This document shows, in pieces, positions 52,362 to 61,755 of a DNA stretch of 64,000 bases. The translations under genes were made by a program, and so were the position numbers. The stretch covers positions 62,001-126,000 of the forward strand of contig NZ_CP082269.1 in the NCBI RefSeq assembly GCF_019880405.1, given 5' to 3'. Each line of letters begins with the position of its first letter. The first letter of the stretch is position 1. The stretch is from Enterobacter sp. C2 (GTDB lineage: Bacteria > Pseudomonadota > Gammaproteobacteria > Enterobacterales > Enterobacteriaceae). The notes under the pieces are model-generated. The model saw only the letters and a program-made list of their open reading frames with translations, had not been told where the DNA came from and searched no databases.

Positions 52362-53229
52362 ATTTCTGCTTCGCCAGCCACACCGCCCCCAGTCTGCCCG
52401 CCTGGTTACCCAGCTTGCAGGGATGGATCGGCACGCGCAGCGCCTCCCACATCTCAAAGGTCTCCAGATGACGATCGAGCAGCTGGTAAACTTTCTCCTG
52501 TTCGCTTATCCCGCCGCCAATCAGCACCGCCTCGGGGTCGAACATGGAGATCACGCTATAGACTCCGCGTGCCAGGAACAGCGCCCACTCGTTAATGGCC
52601 TCGCGCAGGTGGACGTCGCTGTCCATACGCTCGAACAGCTCTTTACCGTGCGGCAGCTCCTCGGCAGAGACCGCCAGCGCCTGGCGACAGGCTTTCATCA
52701 GTCCGCTGCCGGAGGCGACCTCGTGCATGCACTCGCCGTTGTTGCCGACCGGGATCACGCCAAACTCACCGGCGTGGAAGTGTACGCCGCGGAACAGTTC
52801 ACCGTTGACGATGATCCCACCGCCAATGCCCGTCCCCACGGTGATGCAGACGAAGTTTTCGAACGCCTGTCCAGCCCCGCGCCAGCGCTCGCCGAGCGCC
52901 GCACAGTTGGCATCGTTTTCCACCACTACGGGCAGATCGGTAAGGGTCGAGAAGAGATCGTGCAGGTTTGCGCCATCCATAAAGTCCAGCGCGCCTGCTT
53001 TTGCCGCTTTGCCGGTATGCACGTTGATATGGCCAGGGAAGCTGACGCCGATGCCGGCGATCTCACGATCTTTTTGGTATGTTTCAACGACTTCTTTCCA
53101 CGCTTTTTTAAACGACGCTTCATCTTCGGGTGTATCAAACTCATCCGAAGAGAGCTCTTCGCCATGCTCGTCGATCAGGCCATGCTTGATGTGGGTTCCC
53201 CCGACATCAAAACCAATAAAGTAGTGCAT
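52345..53229 (-). CDS. ROK family sugar kinase without the zinc motif
   Basis: Predicted to phosphorylate a hexose or beta-glucoside; the substrate is unknown. The 294 residues show the ATP-binding GFDVGGTHIKHG, the catalytic ENDANCAALGE and the TVGTGIGGGIIVNGELF loop. Most ROK kinases bind zinc through CXCGXXGC and a nearby histidine. Here the region reads HFHAGEFGVIPVGNNGECMH, so the cysteine cluster and the histidine after GEFG are missing. No sugar transporter is adjacent. It is divergent from aldB. Confidence 0.85.
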   Translation of the reverse strand: MHYFIGFDVGGTHIKHGLIDEHGEELSSDEFDTPEDEASFKKAWKEVVETYQKDREIAGIGVSFPGHINVHTGKAAKAGALDFMDGANLHDLFSTLTDLPVVVENDANCAALGERWRGAGQAFENFVCITVGTGIGGGIIVNGELFRGVHFHAGEFGVIPVGNNGECMHEVASGSGLMKACRQALAVSAEELPHGKELFERMDSDVHLREAINEWALFLARGVYSVISMFDPEAVLIGGGISEQEKVYQLLDRHLETFEMWEALRVPIHPCKLGNQAGRLGAVWLAKQKFAPGE

Positions 53230-53393
53230 AGGTATTTCCCTTTTCCGGTTCCTTACGCTTAATTATGGCTCAGGCCGGACGGGAAAACGTAAAGTAAGGT
53301 AATACGTGAACGGCGTCGAAAAGCGGCAATCTTTCCGCTGCTTTTTTAACCGCCGCGTCTACCCTTGAAGGACACCCCTGCAAGGAGACGGCC

Positions 53394-54932
53394 ATGACAA
53401 ACAATCCCCCCGGCAACCGCATCCAGCCTGGCGAATACGGTTATCCTCTTACCTTAAAAGCGCGTTATGAAAACTTTATCGGCGGCGACTGGGTTCCACC
53501 CGCTGAGGGCGAGTATTACCAGAACCTGACCCCGGTCACCGGGCAACCGCTGTGTGAAATCGCCAGCTCAAGCAAGCGTGATATCGATCTGGCGCTGGAC
53601 GCGGCCCACAAGGCAAAAGATAAGTGGGCGCATACCTCCGTGCAGGATCGGGCAGCCATTTTACTGAAGATAGCCGATCGCATGGAGCAGAACCTGGAGC
53701 TGCTGGCGACCGCCGAAACCTGGGATAACGGCAAGCCGATCCGTGAAACCAGCGGGGCCGACGTGCCGCTGGCGATTGACCATTTCCGCTATTTCGCCTC
53801 CTGTATTCGTGCTCAGGAGGGTGGCATCAGCGAGGTAGACAGCGAGACGGTGGCCTACCACTTCCGCGAGCCGCTGGGCGTGGTCGGGCAGATTATCCCA
53901 TGGAACTTCCCGCTGCTAATGGCGAGCTGGAAGATGGCACCTGCGCTCGCCGCCGGGAACTGCATCGTTTTAAAACCCGCGCGCCTGACGCCGCTCTCTG
54001 TGCTGCTGCTGATGGAGATTATCGGCGATCTGCTGCCGCCGGGGGTGATAAACGTGGTCAACGGCGCGGGAGGCGAGATTGGTGAGTACCTTGCCACCTC
54101 GAAGCGCATCGCCAAGGTGGCCTTTACCGGCTCTACCGAAGTGGGCCAGCAGATCATGCAGTACGCGACCCAGAACATTATTCCGGTCACCCTCGAGCTG
54201 GGCGGCAAGTCACCGAACATCTTCTTTGCCGACGTGATGGACGAGGAAGATGCCTTCTTCGACAAGGCGCTGGAGGGTTTTGCTCTGTTTGCCTTTAACC
54301 AGGGCGAAGTCTGTACCTGTCCGAGCCGGGCGCTGGTGCAGGAGTCGATCTACGAGCGCTTTATGGAGCGCGCCATCCGCCGGGTAGAGAGCATTCGCAG
54401 CGGTAACCCACTGGATACCGTAACTCAGATGGGCGCGCAGGTCTCCCAGGGGCAGATGGAGACCATCCTGAACTATATCGACATTGGTAAAAACGAGGGA
54501 GCGGACGTGCTCACCGGCGGGCGACGCAAGCTGCTGGAGGGCGAGCTGAAAGAGGGCTACTACCTTGAGCCGACCATTCTCTTTGGGCAGAACAACATGC
54601 GTGTCTTCCAGGAGGAGATCTTTGGCCCGGTGCTCGCCGTGACTACCTTTAAAACCGTGGAAGAGGCGCTGGAGCTGGCCAACGATACCCAGTACGGGCT
54701 GGGGGCGGGCGTCTGGAGCCGCAACGGCACTCTGGCCTATAAGATGGGGCGCGGTATCCAGGCCGGGCGCGTCTGGACCAACTGCTACCACGCCTATCCT
54801 GCCCACGCGGCGTTCGGCGGCTACAAGCAGTCCGGCATCGGGCGCGAAACCCACAAGATGATGCTGGATCACTACCAGCAGACCAAGTGCCTGCTGGTGA
54901 GCTACTCCGACAAACCGCTCGGGCTGTTCTGA
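53394..54932 (+). CDS. aldB: aldehyde dehydrogenase AldB
   Basis: Oxidises acetaldehyde and related aldehydes with NADP+. The 512 residues are the same length as E. coli AldB and begin [19 protein letters not shown]. The active-site glutamate is in [11 protein letters not shown] and the catalytic cysteine in [12 protein letters not shown]. It stands alone, followed by a REP unit. Confidence 0.96.
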   Translation: MTNNPPGNRIQPGEYGYPLTLKARYENFIGGDWVPPAEGEYYQNLTPVTGQPLCEIASSSKRDIDLALDAAHKAKDKWAHTSVQDRAAILLKIADRMEQNLELLATAETWDNGKPIRETSGADVPLAIDHFRYFASCIRAQEGGISEVDSETVAYHFREPLGVVGQIIPWNFPLLMASWKMAPALAAGNCIVLKPARLTPLSVLLLMEIIGDLLPPGVINVVNGAGGEIGEYLATSKRIAKVAFTGSTEVGQQIMQYATQNIIPVTLELGGKSPNIFFADVMDEEDAFFDKALEGFALFAFNQGEVCTCPSRALVQESIYERFMERAIRRVESIRSGNPLDTVTQMGAQVSQGQMETILNYIDIGKNEGADVLTGGRRKLLEGELKEGYYLEPTILFGQNNMRVFQEEIFGPVLAVTTFKTVEEALELANDTQYGLGAGVWSRNGTLAYKMGRGIQAGRVWTNCYHAYPAHAAFGGYKQSGIGRETHKMMLDHYQQTKCLLVSYSDKPLGLF

Positions 54933-54938
54933 GTCCTG

Positions 54939-54969
54939 TCGCCGGGCAGCACACGCTTGCCCGGCCTAC
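54939..54969. repeat. REP unit, left copy flanking hicAB
   Basis: GCCGGGCA and TGCCCGGC arms enclose a 9-base middle. The whole 31-base unit recurs in the same orientation at 55761-55791 with only two differences, on the other side of hicAB. Confidence 0.85.
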
Positions 54970-55147
54970 CTCTCTTTACCAGACCGCTCACATTAAAATG
55001 TAATGCATTCTCCTTTCCAACGTCTCTTTTCGTACCGCATTCCAATCTGGAAATCCTCTGGCAGCATCCATTTTTGTCATGCGCTATTGTGATCCTGTAG
55101 CCAGTAACTGTGTGTATGATGTGTATAATCCGGTGAAGGATAGGGAT

Positions 55148-55333
55148 GTGAAGAGCCAGGATGTCGTTACAATTTTGAAAAGACATGGCTGGATGCTGGT
55201 TAGAGTCAGAGGGAGCCATCATCAGTTTTGTCATCCAATGCGTACCGGACTTGTGACGGTTCCGCATCCGCGAAAAGACATTAAGCCGGGTACGCTGGCA
55301 CAGATTTGGCGTCAGGCTGGTTTAAAACTTTAA
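55148..55333 (+). CDS. hicA: HicA-type mRNA interferase toxin
   Basis: A 61-residue toxin of the HicA family, which stops growth by cleaving mRNA through a double-stranded RNA-binding fold. The GTG start lies 6 bases after AAGGATAGG and gives KSQDVVTILKRHGWMLVRV at the N-terminus. The catalytic histidine is in RGSHHQFCHP, followed by VTVPHPRKDIKPGTLAQI. The frame is open further upstream, but that part is not family-like. The antitoxin gene begins 15 bases later. Confidence 0.88.
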   Translation: MKSQDVVTILKRHGWMLVRVRGSHHQFCHPMRTGLVTVPHPRKDIKPGTLAQIWRQAGLKL

Positions 55334-55348
55334 TATGCAGGAGTCTCT

Positions 55349-55759
55349 ATGTTTTATCCGGCTTATATTCATGCCGATGCTGACGGTAGCGCCAGTGGTT
55401 TCTTTCCGGATGTGCCGGGCTGTTTCTTTGCTGGCGATACGTTAGATGATGCCTTTCAGGATGCGAAAGAGGCCTTAACAGTACATTTTGAGTTAATTTG
55501 TGAAATCGGGGAGACGCTCCCGGGTCCCGGATCGATAGAAGCACATCTGAAAAGTCATCCTGCTGATTTTACAGACGGGCAATGGTTACTGGTTGATATT
55601 AATATCAACCAGTTTGATGGCCGTGCAGAACGAATCAATATTACGTTGCCAAAGCGATTGCTAACGAAAATTGACCATTTTGTTCGTGAGCATCCCGACT
55701 ACAGCAACCGAAGCGCCTTTCTGGCTGAGGCTGCCAGACGCGTGCTGCCAGGCCGCTGA
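55349..55759 (+). CDS. hicB: HicB-type antitoxin
   Basis: A 136-residue antitoxin that covers HicA and represses the pair's promoter. The N-terminal partial RNase-H-like fold reads MFYPAYIHADADGSASGFFP and DVPGCFFAGDTLDDA. The C-terminus is a ribbon-helix-helix DNA-binding segment (RINITLPKRLLTKIDHFV, then RSAFLAEAARRVL). AGGAG precedes the ATG. The pair sits between two matching REP copies and is not part of the conserved E. coli gene order. Confidence 0.9.
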   Translation: MFYPAYIHADADGSASGFFPDVPGCFFAGDTLDDAFQDAKEALTVHFELICEIGETLPGPGSIEAHLKSHPADFTDGQWLLVDININQFDGRAERINITLPKRLLTKIDHFVREHPDYSNRSAFLAEAARRVLPGR

Positions 55760-55760
55760 A

Positions 55761-55791
55761 TCGCCGGGCAGCGCACGCTTGCCCGGCTTAC
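55761..55791. repeat. REP unit, right copy flanking hicAB
   Basis: The same 31-base unit as at 54939-54969, in direct orientation, beginning one base after the hicB stop codon and ending just before the 3' end of avtA. Confidence 0.85.
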
Positions 55792-55798
55792 AACGGTG

Positions 55799-57055
55799 CT
55801 AATTAGCTCGCTCCTGCCAGGCAATCTCTACCTCTTCGGCGAGAATTTTCACCCCGGCTTCGATTTTTTCCGGGTCCGGCACGTAGTTCATGCGCATGCA
55901 CTGGTGGGTGTGCGGCCAGGGCTTGTCGAGACCTGGGAAGAAGTAGTCGCCGGGCACCATCAGCACGCCGCGTTTCTTCAGACGCTGATAGAGCAGTTCG
56001 GTAGTGATCGGCAGGTCTTTAAACCACAGCCAGAGGAAGATAGCCCCCTCGGGCTTGTGAATAAGACAGCGCTCCTCCGGCAGATAGCGACGCAGCGTGG
56101 CCATCGTCTCCTGCACCCGCTGGTAGTAGAACGGCTTGATCACCGTCTCCGACAGGCGCAGCAGGTCGTTGCGTTTGATCATCTCGCACATCATTGCCGG
56201 GCCAATCCCGCCGGGGGCCAGACTGATAATGCCGTTCATGTTGCGGATCGCCGAGATGGTCTGCTCATTAGCAATAATAATGCCGCAGCGGCTGCCGGGC
56301 AGGCCCAGCTTGGAGAGGCTCATGCAGAGAATGGTGTTCGGGTTCCACAGCGGGCGCGCCTCGCTGAAGATAATCCCCGGGAAGGGCACGCCGTAGGCGT
56401 TATCGATCACCAGCGGGATGCCGTGCTGGTTCGCCAGGGCGTCCAGCTTGATCAGCTCCTCGTCAGTAATAACGTTGCCGGTTGGGTTGGTCGGCCGGGA
56501 GACGCAGATCATGCCGGTCTCTTCGCCAATGTGCAGATGCTCAAAGTCGACGTGATACTTAAACTGACCGCCCGGCAGCAGCTCAATATTCGGGCGAGCA
56601 GAGACAAAAAGATCCTCCTCCAGCCCGGAATCCGCATAGCCGATATACTCCGGGGCCAGCGGGAACAGCACCTTTCTGGTGGTTCCATCGGCACGGCGGC
56701 CAGCAAACAGATTGAACAAGTAGAAAAACGCGCTCTGGCTGCCGTTAGTCAGTGCAATATTCTGTGGCGCAATATCCCAACCTAGCGTAGTGCGCAGCAT
56801 ATCCGCCAGCGCGACCAGCAGCTCGGACTTCCCCTGCGGACCGTCATAATTGCACAGCGCATCAGTGGCTTTGCCAGAGGCAAGCATCTCCGCCAGCAGC
56901 TTCTGGAAGTAGTCGGTCATCTCCGGGATCTGCGCCGGGTTGCCGCCGCCTAACATAATCGCACCGGGCGTGCGCAGGCCGTCGTTGAGATCCTCCATCA
57001 GGCGCGTGATGCCTGAGTGGCGGGTAAATTTGTCGCCGAAAAGTGAAAATGTCAT
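55799..57055 (-). CDS. avtA: valine-pyruvate aminotransferase
   Basis: Transfers the amino group between valine and pyruvate or alanine. A 418-residue PLP enzyme of fold type I, starting MTFSLFGDKFTRHSGITRLM. The cofactor lysine is in CMSLSKLGLPGSRCG, and the TNPTGNVITDEEL and VIDNAYGVPF segments are conserved. It converges on hicB. Confidence 0.96.
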   Translation of the reverse strand: MTFSLFGDKFTRHSGITRLMEDLNDGLRTPGAIMLGGGNPAQIPEMTDYFQKLLAEMLASGKATDALCNYDGPQGKSELLVALADMLRTTLGWDIAPQNIALTNGSQSAFFYLFNLFAGRRADGTTRKVLFPLAPEYIGYADSGLEEDLFVSARPNIELLPGGQFKYHVDFEHLHIGEETGMICVSRPTNPTGNVITDEELIKLDALANQHGIPLVIDNAYGVPFPGIIFSEARPLWNPNTILCMSLSKLGLPGSRCGIIIANEQTISAIRNMNGIISLAPGGIGPAMMCEMIKRNDLLRLSETVIKPFYYQRVQETMATLRRYLPEERCLIHKPEGAIFLWLWFKDLPITTELLYQRLKKRGVLMVPGDYFFPGLDKPWPHTHQCMRMNYVPDPEKIEAGVKILAEEVEIAWQERAN

Positions 57056-57179
57056 AGCAGGTGTTCTGTCGGTCTGATTTTAAAATTGGCACACCTTAAC
57101 GCTAGCGCAGGCGCGGTGCAAATCGCTGGCCTGGCCACGCTTTGTGTTTTTATGCTAAAAACAGTCTCACCGTCAGACG

Positions 57180-59216
57180 TTAATTCTGTTTTCCTGCCCA
57201 CACCACTATGATTTTATCTGTGCCATTTTCACGCATAAATCCGCTGCCCTGGGCCAGCTCCAGCGAAGACTGTTTACCTGCCCCCACGGCAGGGTGACGC
57301 GCGCGGAACTGCCCGAGCTTCTGCCAGTGCGCCACGGTTGCCGCTGACTGACCGCTTACATCCTGCCAGTTCATATCCGAGCGGGTGCCCTGCAGCGGAT
57401 CGGAGCCGGTGGGGCCGAAAGGTCTTGCCGACTCATCGCCATAGAAGATCTGTACCGCACCGGGGGCCAGCAGTAGCAGCTCGGCGGCCCGCTGCCCACC
57501 TTCGCGGAACAGGCGGGTATCGTGAGAGGAGAGGTAGCTCAGCACGTTAAAATCCTGCAGTTTGTCGGCCATCTGCTGCCAAATCGGCACTATATTTGCC
57601 AGACAATCGCTGGCTTTGGCCGCCTGCTCCTGATAATCAAAGTTGATCATCGCATCGAAGCCATGGCGATAGTATTCGCTCTGCATCACGCCGTGACCCC
57701 AGGCCTCACCGGTCATCCAGAACGGGTTATCGTCGCGTTTTTTATCCGGGTTCGCCTGCTTCCACTCTGCCAGGGCCGCCGTTGCCTCGGACTTAAGCTG
57801 CTGCCACGCGACCATCTCAACATGCTTAGCGGTATCTACCCGGAAACCGTCGATGCCATACTCGCCTACCCACTGGCTTAGCCAGTGGGCCAGGTAGTCG
57901 CGCGGCGTAAAGCCGGGGATCTCTTTGGCCCGCGTGTCGGGCTTATGTTGATAGAAAACCGGCAGGCCAGACGGGGCAGTGGATTCAGTTTTGATATCCG
58001 GTAAGAATGCGAGAGACATGGTGAGATCGTCAAAGCCAGGGCTGTCGTAGTCGCCGATGTCGGTGCGGATCCAGTTCTTGCCCCACCACCTCTCCCACGC
58101 CGCTTTATCGCTAAAGTTAATGTAGTCATTAAAGCTGTGCCAGTTTTGTCCGGCGGCGGGTTTCCAGTCCGTCCACCTTTCACCGAGGAGCTTCTGTCGC
58201 TCCTCACCCTGCAAATAGAGCGCGCCGAACTGGTAGGTCTGCATATCCGCCAGCGTGGCATAGCCGGTATGGTTCATTACCACGTCCAGCAGTACGCGAA
58301 TGCCGCGCTGGTGCGCGCCGTCGACTAGCGCGCGCAGATCTGCCTCACTGCCCATGTTGGCATCCAACGTCGTCCAGTCCAGGGTGTAGTAGCCATGGTA
58401 GGCATAGTGCGGGAAGTCGCCTTTGGTGCCGCCGCCTACCCAGCCGTGGATCTGCTCAAAGGGTGCGCTGACCCACAGCGCGTTAACCCCCAGCCCGGCG
58501 AGGTAGTCCAGCTTGCTGGCTAGCCCCTTCAGATCGCCGCCATGAAAAGTAGCGATCTCCTGCATACCGTCCTTATGGCGGCCATAGCTGTTGTCGTTGG
58601 CCGGATCGCCGTTGACGAAACGGTCGGTAAGAACGAAGTAGACGGTGGCGTTGTGCCAGTTAAACGGCGCATCCGCAGGCGCATCGGCCTGCTCAAGCAG
58701 CAGCAGACCGCCGCTGTTAGCATCGGGTTGGAGCGTGATTTTCCCTTCGCTCACCGTGGCCACCTGCTGGCTATAAAAGTCACGCACCTGGCTGCCTTCG
58801 GCAAAGGTTTTGCTGACGTCCACCGTCAACGGCGTGCCGTTCCACACCGGGCACTGGCGCACGGTAGCGGCGCTGGCCTCCGCCTCGGGCGGGGCGGCTA
58901 CCGTCAGCATCAGCGTTGGCGTACCCGAGCGGGTATCTATCTGTAGCGCGTAGTCGCCGTCGCGAAAGATGCGCCACTGCGGCGCGTCACCGGTGCAGGG
59001 CTGAAGCGATAGCATCTGGTTGAGCTTAGGGGCAGTGGCAGGCTGCCAGCACGCATTGTCACTTTTTAAGGTGAGCGGAGTGGTACCCTTTTTGAACGTG
59101 GCCTCACTGTGATAAACCCCACTGCCGGTAGCGCTGAACGCGGGAAAGCCGGGCGCGGTCCATTCGGACCAGGCGGTGATGGGCAGCAGTAAAAGCGCAA
59201 GGGCACAGCGTTGCAT
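57180..59216 (-). CDS. malS: periplasmic alpha-amylase MalS
   Basis: Cuts longer maltodextrins in the periplasm to sizes the maltose transporter accepts. The 678 residues start with a signal peptide (MQRCALALLLLPITAWS). A glycosyl hydrolase 13 barrel follows, with VLLDVVMNHTGY, the nucleophile Asp in GFRVDTAKHVE, the acid Glu in WMTGEAWGHGV and LSSHDTRLF. The length matches E. coli (676). It is divergent from bax and likely under MalT and CRP control. Confidence 0.96.
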   Translation of the reverse strand: MQRCALALLLLPITAWSEWTAPGFPAFSATGSGVYHSEATFKKGTTPLTLKSDNACWQPATAPKLNQMLSLQPCTGDAPQWRIFRDGDYALQIDTRSGTPTLMLTVAAPPEAEASAATVRQCPVWNGTPLTVDVSKTFAEGSQVRDFYSQQVATVSEGKITLQPDANSGGLLLLEQADAPADAPFNWHNATVYFVLTDRFVNGDPANDNSYGRHKDGMQEIATFHGGDLKGLASKLDYLAGLGVNALWVSAPFEQIHGWVGGGTKGDFPHYAYHGYYTLDWTTLDANMGSEADLRALVDGAHQRGIRVLLDVVMNHTGYATLADMQTYQFGALYLQGEERQKLLGERWTDWKPAAGQNWHSFNDYINFSDKAAWERWWGKNWIRTDIGDYDSPGFDDLTMSLAFLPDIKTESTAPSGLPVFYQHKPDTRAKEIPGFTPRDYLAHWLSQWVGEYGIDGFRVDTAKHVEMVAWQQLKSEATAALAEWKQANPDKKRDDNPFWMTGEAWGHGVMQSEYYRHGFDAMINFDYQEQAAKASDCLANIVPIWQQMADKLQDFNVLSYLSSHDTRLFREGGQRAAELLLLAPGAVQIFYGDESARPFGPTGSDPLQGTRSDMNWQDVSGQSAATVAHWQKLGQFRARHPAVGAGKQSSLELAQGSGFMRENGTDKIIVVWAGKQN

Positions 59217-59270
59217 AGTGGCATCCTCTTCAGGGTTTCCCTCAGTGTGCCACCCGTTGTGCCGGGCAAA

Positions 59271-59278
59271 CTCATCCC
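59271..59278 (-). promoter_or_regulatory. MalT box candidate for malS
   Basis: On the minus strand GGGATGAG matches the MalT box core GGGGATGAGG at eight positions, 55 bases upstream of malS. Confidence 0.45.
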
Positions 59279-59343
59279 TGACGGGCGTTTGCGAGGGTGG
59301 AGGTCAAAGGCTGAGCGATCTGCGCCACATTTAGGGGGAAGTT

Positions 59344-59359
59344 TGTGATAAGCCACACA
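59344..59359. promoter_or_regulatory. CRP-like site between malS and bax
   Basis: TGTGATAAGCCACACA differs from the CRP half-site pair by one base. It fits catabolite control of malS. Confidence 0.55.
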
Positions 59360-59530
59360 ATTTTTGACTATTTTGTATGCTGTAGATCCATTCGGCTGAT
59401 GACACCAATTAGGAAATGGACTATTTCTTAGAGTGCTCGCAAGGGGTATTTTTGATACAATTTGAGATTCCGCTCTCAAAATCTTGTAAAAATAAGGTGT
59501 TGGAATGCATCAATCCGACCAGGAGACCTA

Positions 59531-60436
59531 ATGATATCGACTCCCATTCGACGATATGGGGCTGCGATACTCATGTTACTCACCGCGGCATTTTCAGGTG
59601 AGGTGATTGCGAAAACGCACGCACAGACAACGAGTTACAAAGCCCACACAAGCAGCCATAAGCACAGTAAAACGTTAAGCAGTAGTAAAAAGGTTAGCAG
59701 TAAAACGATTAGCAGTAAAAAAGTTAGCAGTAAAAAAGTTAGTAGTACGCTGGCAAGCAGTAAACAAGAGTATTCTCGCAATAGTGCAAAGAGCAGTTCA
59801 CTTCCTGATTTGCGAAAATACCCTTCCGGAACACCAAGGAAAAAGGCGTTTCTCCGGACGGTTATGCCCTACATCACTAGCCAAAATGCTGCGATTACCG
59901 CTGAGCGCAACTGGCTGGTCTCTAAACAGTACGACAATCGCTGGTCGCCGACCGAGCGTGCGCGTCTGAAAGACATTGCTAAGCGTTACAAGGTGAGCTG
60001 GTCGGGTAACACCCGCCGCATCCCATGGAATACGCTGCTGGATCGCGTCGACATTATCCCTGACAGCATGGTTGCCACTATGGCGGCGGCCGAAAGCGGC
60101 TGGGGAACGTCGAAGCTCGCGCGCAGCAACAACAACCTGTTCGGCATGAAGTGTGCGAAAGGCCGCTGTAACAACGGCCCCGGCACGGTGAAAGGGTACT
60201 CTCAGTTTGACTCTGTGAAAGAGTCAGTGAGCGCCTACGCGGCTAACCTCAACACCCACCCGGCGTATGCATCATTCCGTAAATCCCGTGCGCAGCTGCG
60301 TAAAGCGGATCAGGAAGTGACGGCCAGCACCATGATCCACAAGCTCAGCGGCTATTCGACGCAGGGCCAGCGCTATAACAACTACCTGTTTGCCATGTAT
60401 CAGGACAACCAGCGGTTGATTGCAGCGCATATGTAA
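59531..60436 (+). CDS. bax: Bax protein, glucosaminidase-like, with an expanded Ser/Lys linker
   Basis: A secreted protein with a C-terminal glucosaminidase (FlgJ/Bax-type) domain: SMVATMAAAESGWGTSKLAR with the likely catalytic Glu, NNLFGMKCAKGRC and YNNYLFAMYQDNQ. It probably acts on cell-wall peptidoglycan. The start MISTPIRRYGAAILMLLTAA follows AGGAG and provides a signal peptide; a 23-codon upstream extension is less likely. The protein has 301 residues against 274 in E. coli. The extra length lies in a serine/lysine-rich linker (about residues 40-80) encoded by 15-base repeats. Confidence 0.9.
   Translation: MISTPIRRYGAAILMLLTAAFSGEVIAKTHAQTTSYKAHTSSHKHSKTLSSSKKVSSKTISSKKVSSKKVSSTLASSKQEYSRNSAKSSSLPDLRKYPSGTPRKKAFLRTVMPYITSQNAAITAERNWLVSKQYDNRWSPTERARLKDIAKRYKVSWSGNTRRIPWNTLLDRVDIIPDSMVATMAAAESGWGTSKLARSNNNLFGMKCAKGRCNNGPGTVKGYSQFDSVKESVSAYAANLNTHPAYASFRKSRAQLRKADQEVTASTMIHKLSGYSTQGQRYNNYLFAMYQDNQRLIAAHM
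59678..59755 (+). repeat. 15-base tandem repeats inside bax
   Basis: Five consecutive units begin AGCAGT or AGTAGT. One is 18 bases and four are 15 bases; two are identical (AGCAGTAAAAAAGTT at 59711 and 59726). They encode the SSKKV/SSKTI linker. Slippage at such repeats would change linker length in frame. Confidence 0.85.
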
Positions 60437-60442
60437 TTTAAT

Positions 60443-60468
60443 GCCGGGTGGCGCGTCGCTTACCCGGC
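60443..60468. repeat. REP-type palindromic unit (bax/xylR)
   Basis: GCCGGGT and ACCCGGC arms enclose GGCGCGTCGCTT. It lies between two convergent genes. Confidence 0.85.
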
Positions 60469-60476
60469 CTACATTT

Positions 60477-61655
60477 CTATATCACGATCTCGCTATAGCG
60501 ATCCCGGTAATCCTTCGGCGTGCTGCCGTACTCCTTCTTAAACACCGAATAGAAGTATTGCAGCGACGGGTAGCCGCACATCTGCGAAATCTCGTTAATC
60601 GACAGCGAGGTTGAGATCAGCAGGCTGCGCGCCCTCTCCAGCTTCTCTGCGTGGATCATCGCGTGAATGGTCTCACCTACCTCCTCCTTAAAACGCTTCT
60701 CAAGGTTCGAGCGCGAGATCCCTACCGCATCCAGCACCTGATCGACCTTAATGCCTTTGCAGGCGTGATTGCGAATGTAGTGCATGGCCTGGATCACCGC
60801 CGGGTCGTTGAGCGACCGATAGTCCGTCGAGCGCCGGGCCACCACCCGCACCGGCGGCACCAGCAGCCGCTGGAGGGGCATCGCTTCGTTATCCAGCAGG
60901 CGATGCAGCAGCTTTGCCGCCTGGTAGCCCATCTGCCGCGTGCCTTGCGCCACCGACGAGAGCGCTACCCGCGACAGATAGCGGGTCAGCTCCTCGTTAT
61001 CGATGCCAATGACGCACAGCTTCTCCGGGACCGGGATATGCAGATGCTCGCACACCTGCAGCACGTGGCGGGCACGGGCGTCGGTCACGGCGATAATTCC
61101 GGTCTGCGGCGGCAGGGTTTGCAGCCAGTCGGCGAGACGGTTCTGGGCGTGCTGCCAGTTCTCCGGGGCCGTCTCCAGCCCTTGGTAGACCACGCCGCGA
61201 TACTTCTCCTGCGCGACCAGCTGGCAAAAGGCGTACTCCCGCTCCGCCGCCCAGCCTTTGCCGCTGGAGGTGGGCAGGCCATAGAAGGCGAAGCGGTGCA
61301 CCCCTTTCTCTTTCAGATGCAGAAAGGCGCTCTCGACCAGGGCGTAGTTATCCGTGGCGATATAGTGCACCGCCGGATAGTCCTCTGGGCGATGGTAGGA
61401 GCCGCCTATGCCGACGATGGGAACATCCACGTCGGCCAGCACGCGTTCGATCTCGCCGTCGTCGAAGTCGGCGATGACCCCATCCCCTAGCCACTCTTTG
61501 ATATTGTCGAGGCGGATGCGGAAATCCTCCTCAATGAAGATATCCCACTCTGATTGGGAAGCCTGGAGATATTCTCCTACGCCTTCAACAACCTGGCGAT
61601 CGTAGGCTTTATTGGCGTTAAACAGTAGCGTGATGCGATGGCGCTTGGCAAACAT
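60477..61655 (-). CDS. xylR: xylose operon regulator XylR (AraC family)
   Basis: Activates the xylAB and xylFGH genes when xylose binds. The 392 residues, the same as E. coli, have an N-terminal periplasmic-binding-protein-like sugar domain (about residues 1-275). Two C-terminal AraC helix-turn-helix motifs follow (IKVDQVLDAVGISRSNLEKR and INEISQMCGYPSLQYFYSVF). It follows xylH by 100 bases on the same strand. Confidence 0.97.
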   Translation of the reverse strand: MFAKRHRITLLFNANKAYDRQVVEGVGEYLQASQSEWDIFIEEDFRIRLDNIKEWLGDGVIADFDDGEIERVLADVDVPIVGIGGSYHRPEDYPAVHYIATDNYALVESAFLHLKEKGVHRFAFYGLPTSSGKGWAAEREYAFCQLVAQEKYRGVVYQGLETAPENWQHAQNRLADWLQTLPPQTGIIAVTDARARHVLQVCEHLHIPVPEKLCVIGIDNEELTRYLSRVALSSVAQGTRQMGYQAAKLLHRLLDNEAMPLQRLLVPPVRVVARRSTDYRSLNDPAVIQAMHYIRNHACKGIKVDQVLDAVGISRSNLEKRFKEEVGETIHAMIHAEKLERARSLLISTSLSINEISQMCGYPSLQYFYSVFKKEYGSTPKDYRDRYSEIVI

Positions 61656-61755
61656 GTTGATCTCTTCCTGATAAATCAGCGTTTTTGATTATCACATTCA
61701 GCACAAAGCCGGAGAGATTTTCCCCGGCAGTGTGATCATCCCTGTAATTTCTCCG

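Larger units (their letters stand above)
59217..59530. other. divergent control region between malS and bax
   Basis: About 310 bases without a gene. It holds a MalT box and a CRP-like site (listed separately), a second MalT-like G-rich stretch (GGGTGGAGG) near 59295, and AGGAG just in front of bax. Confidence 0.5.
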
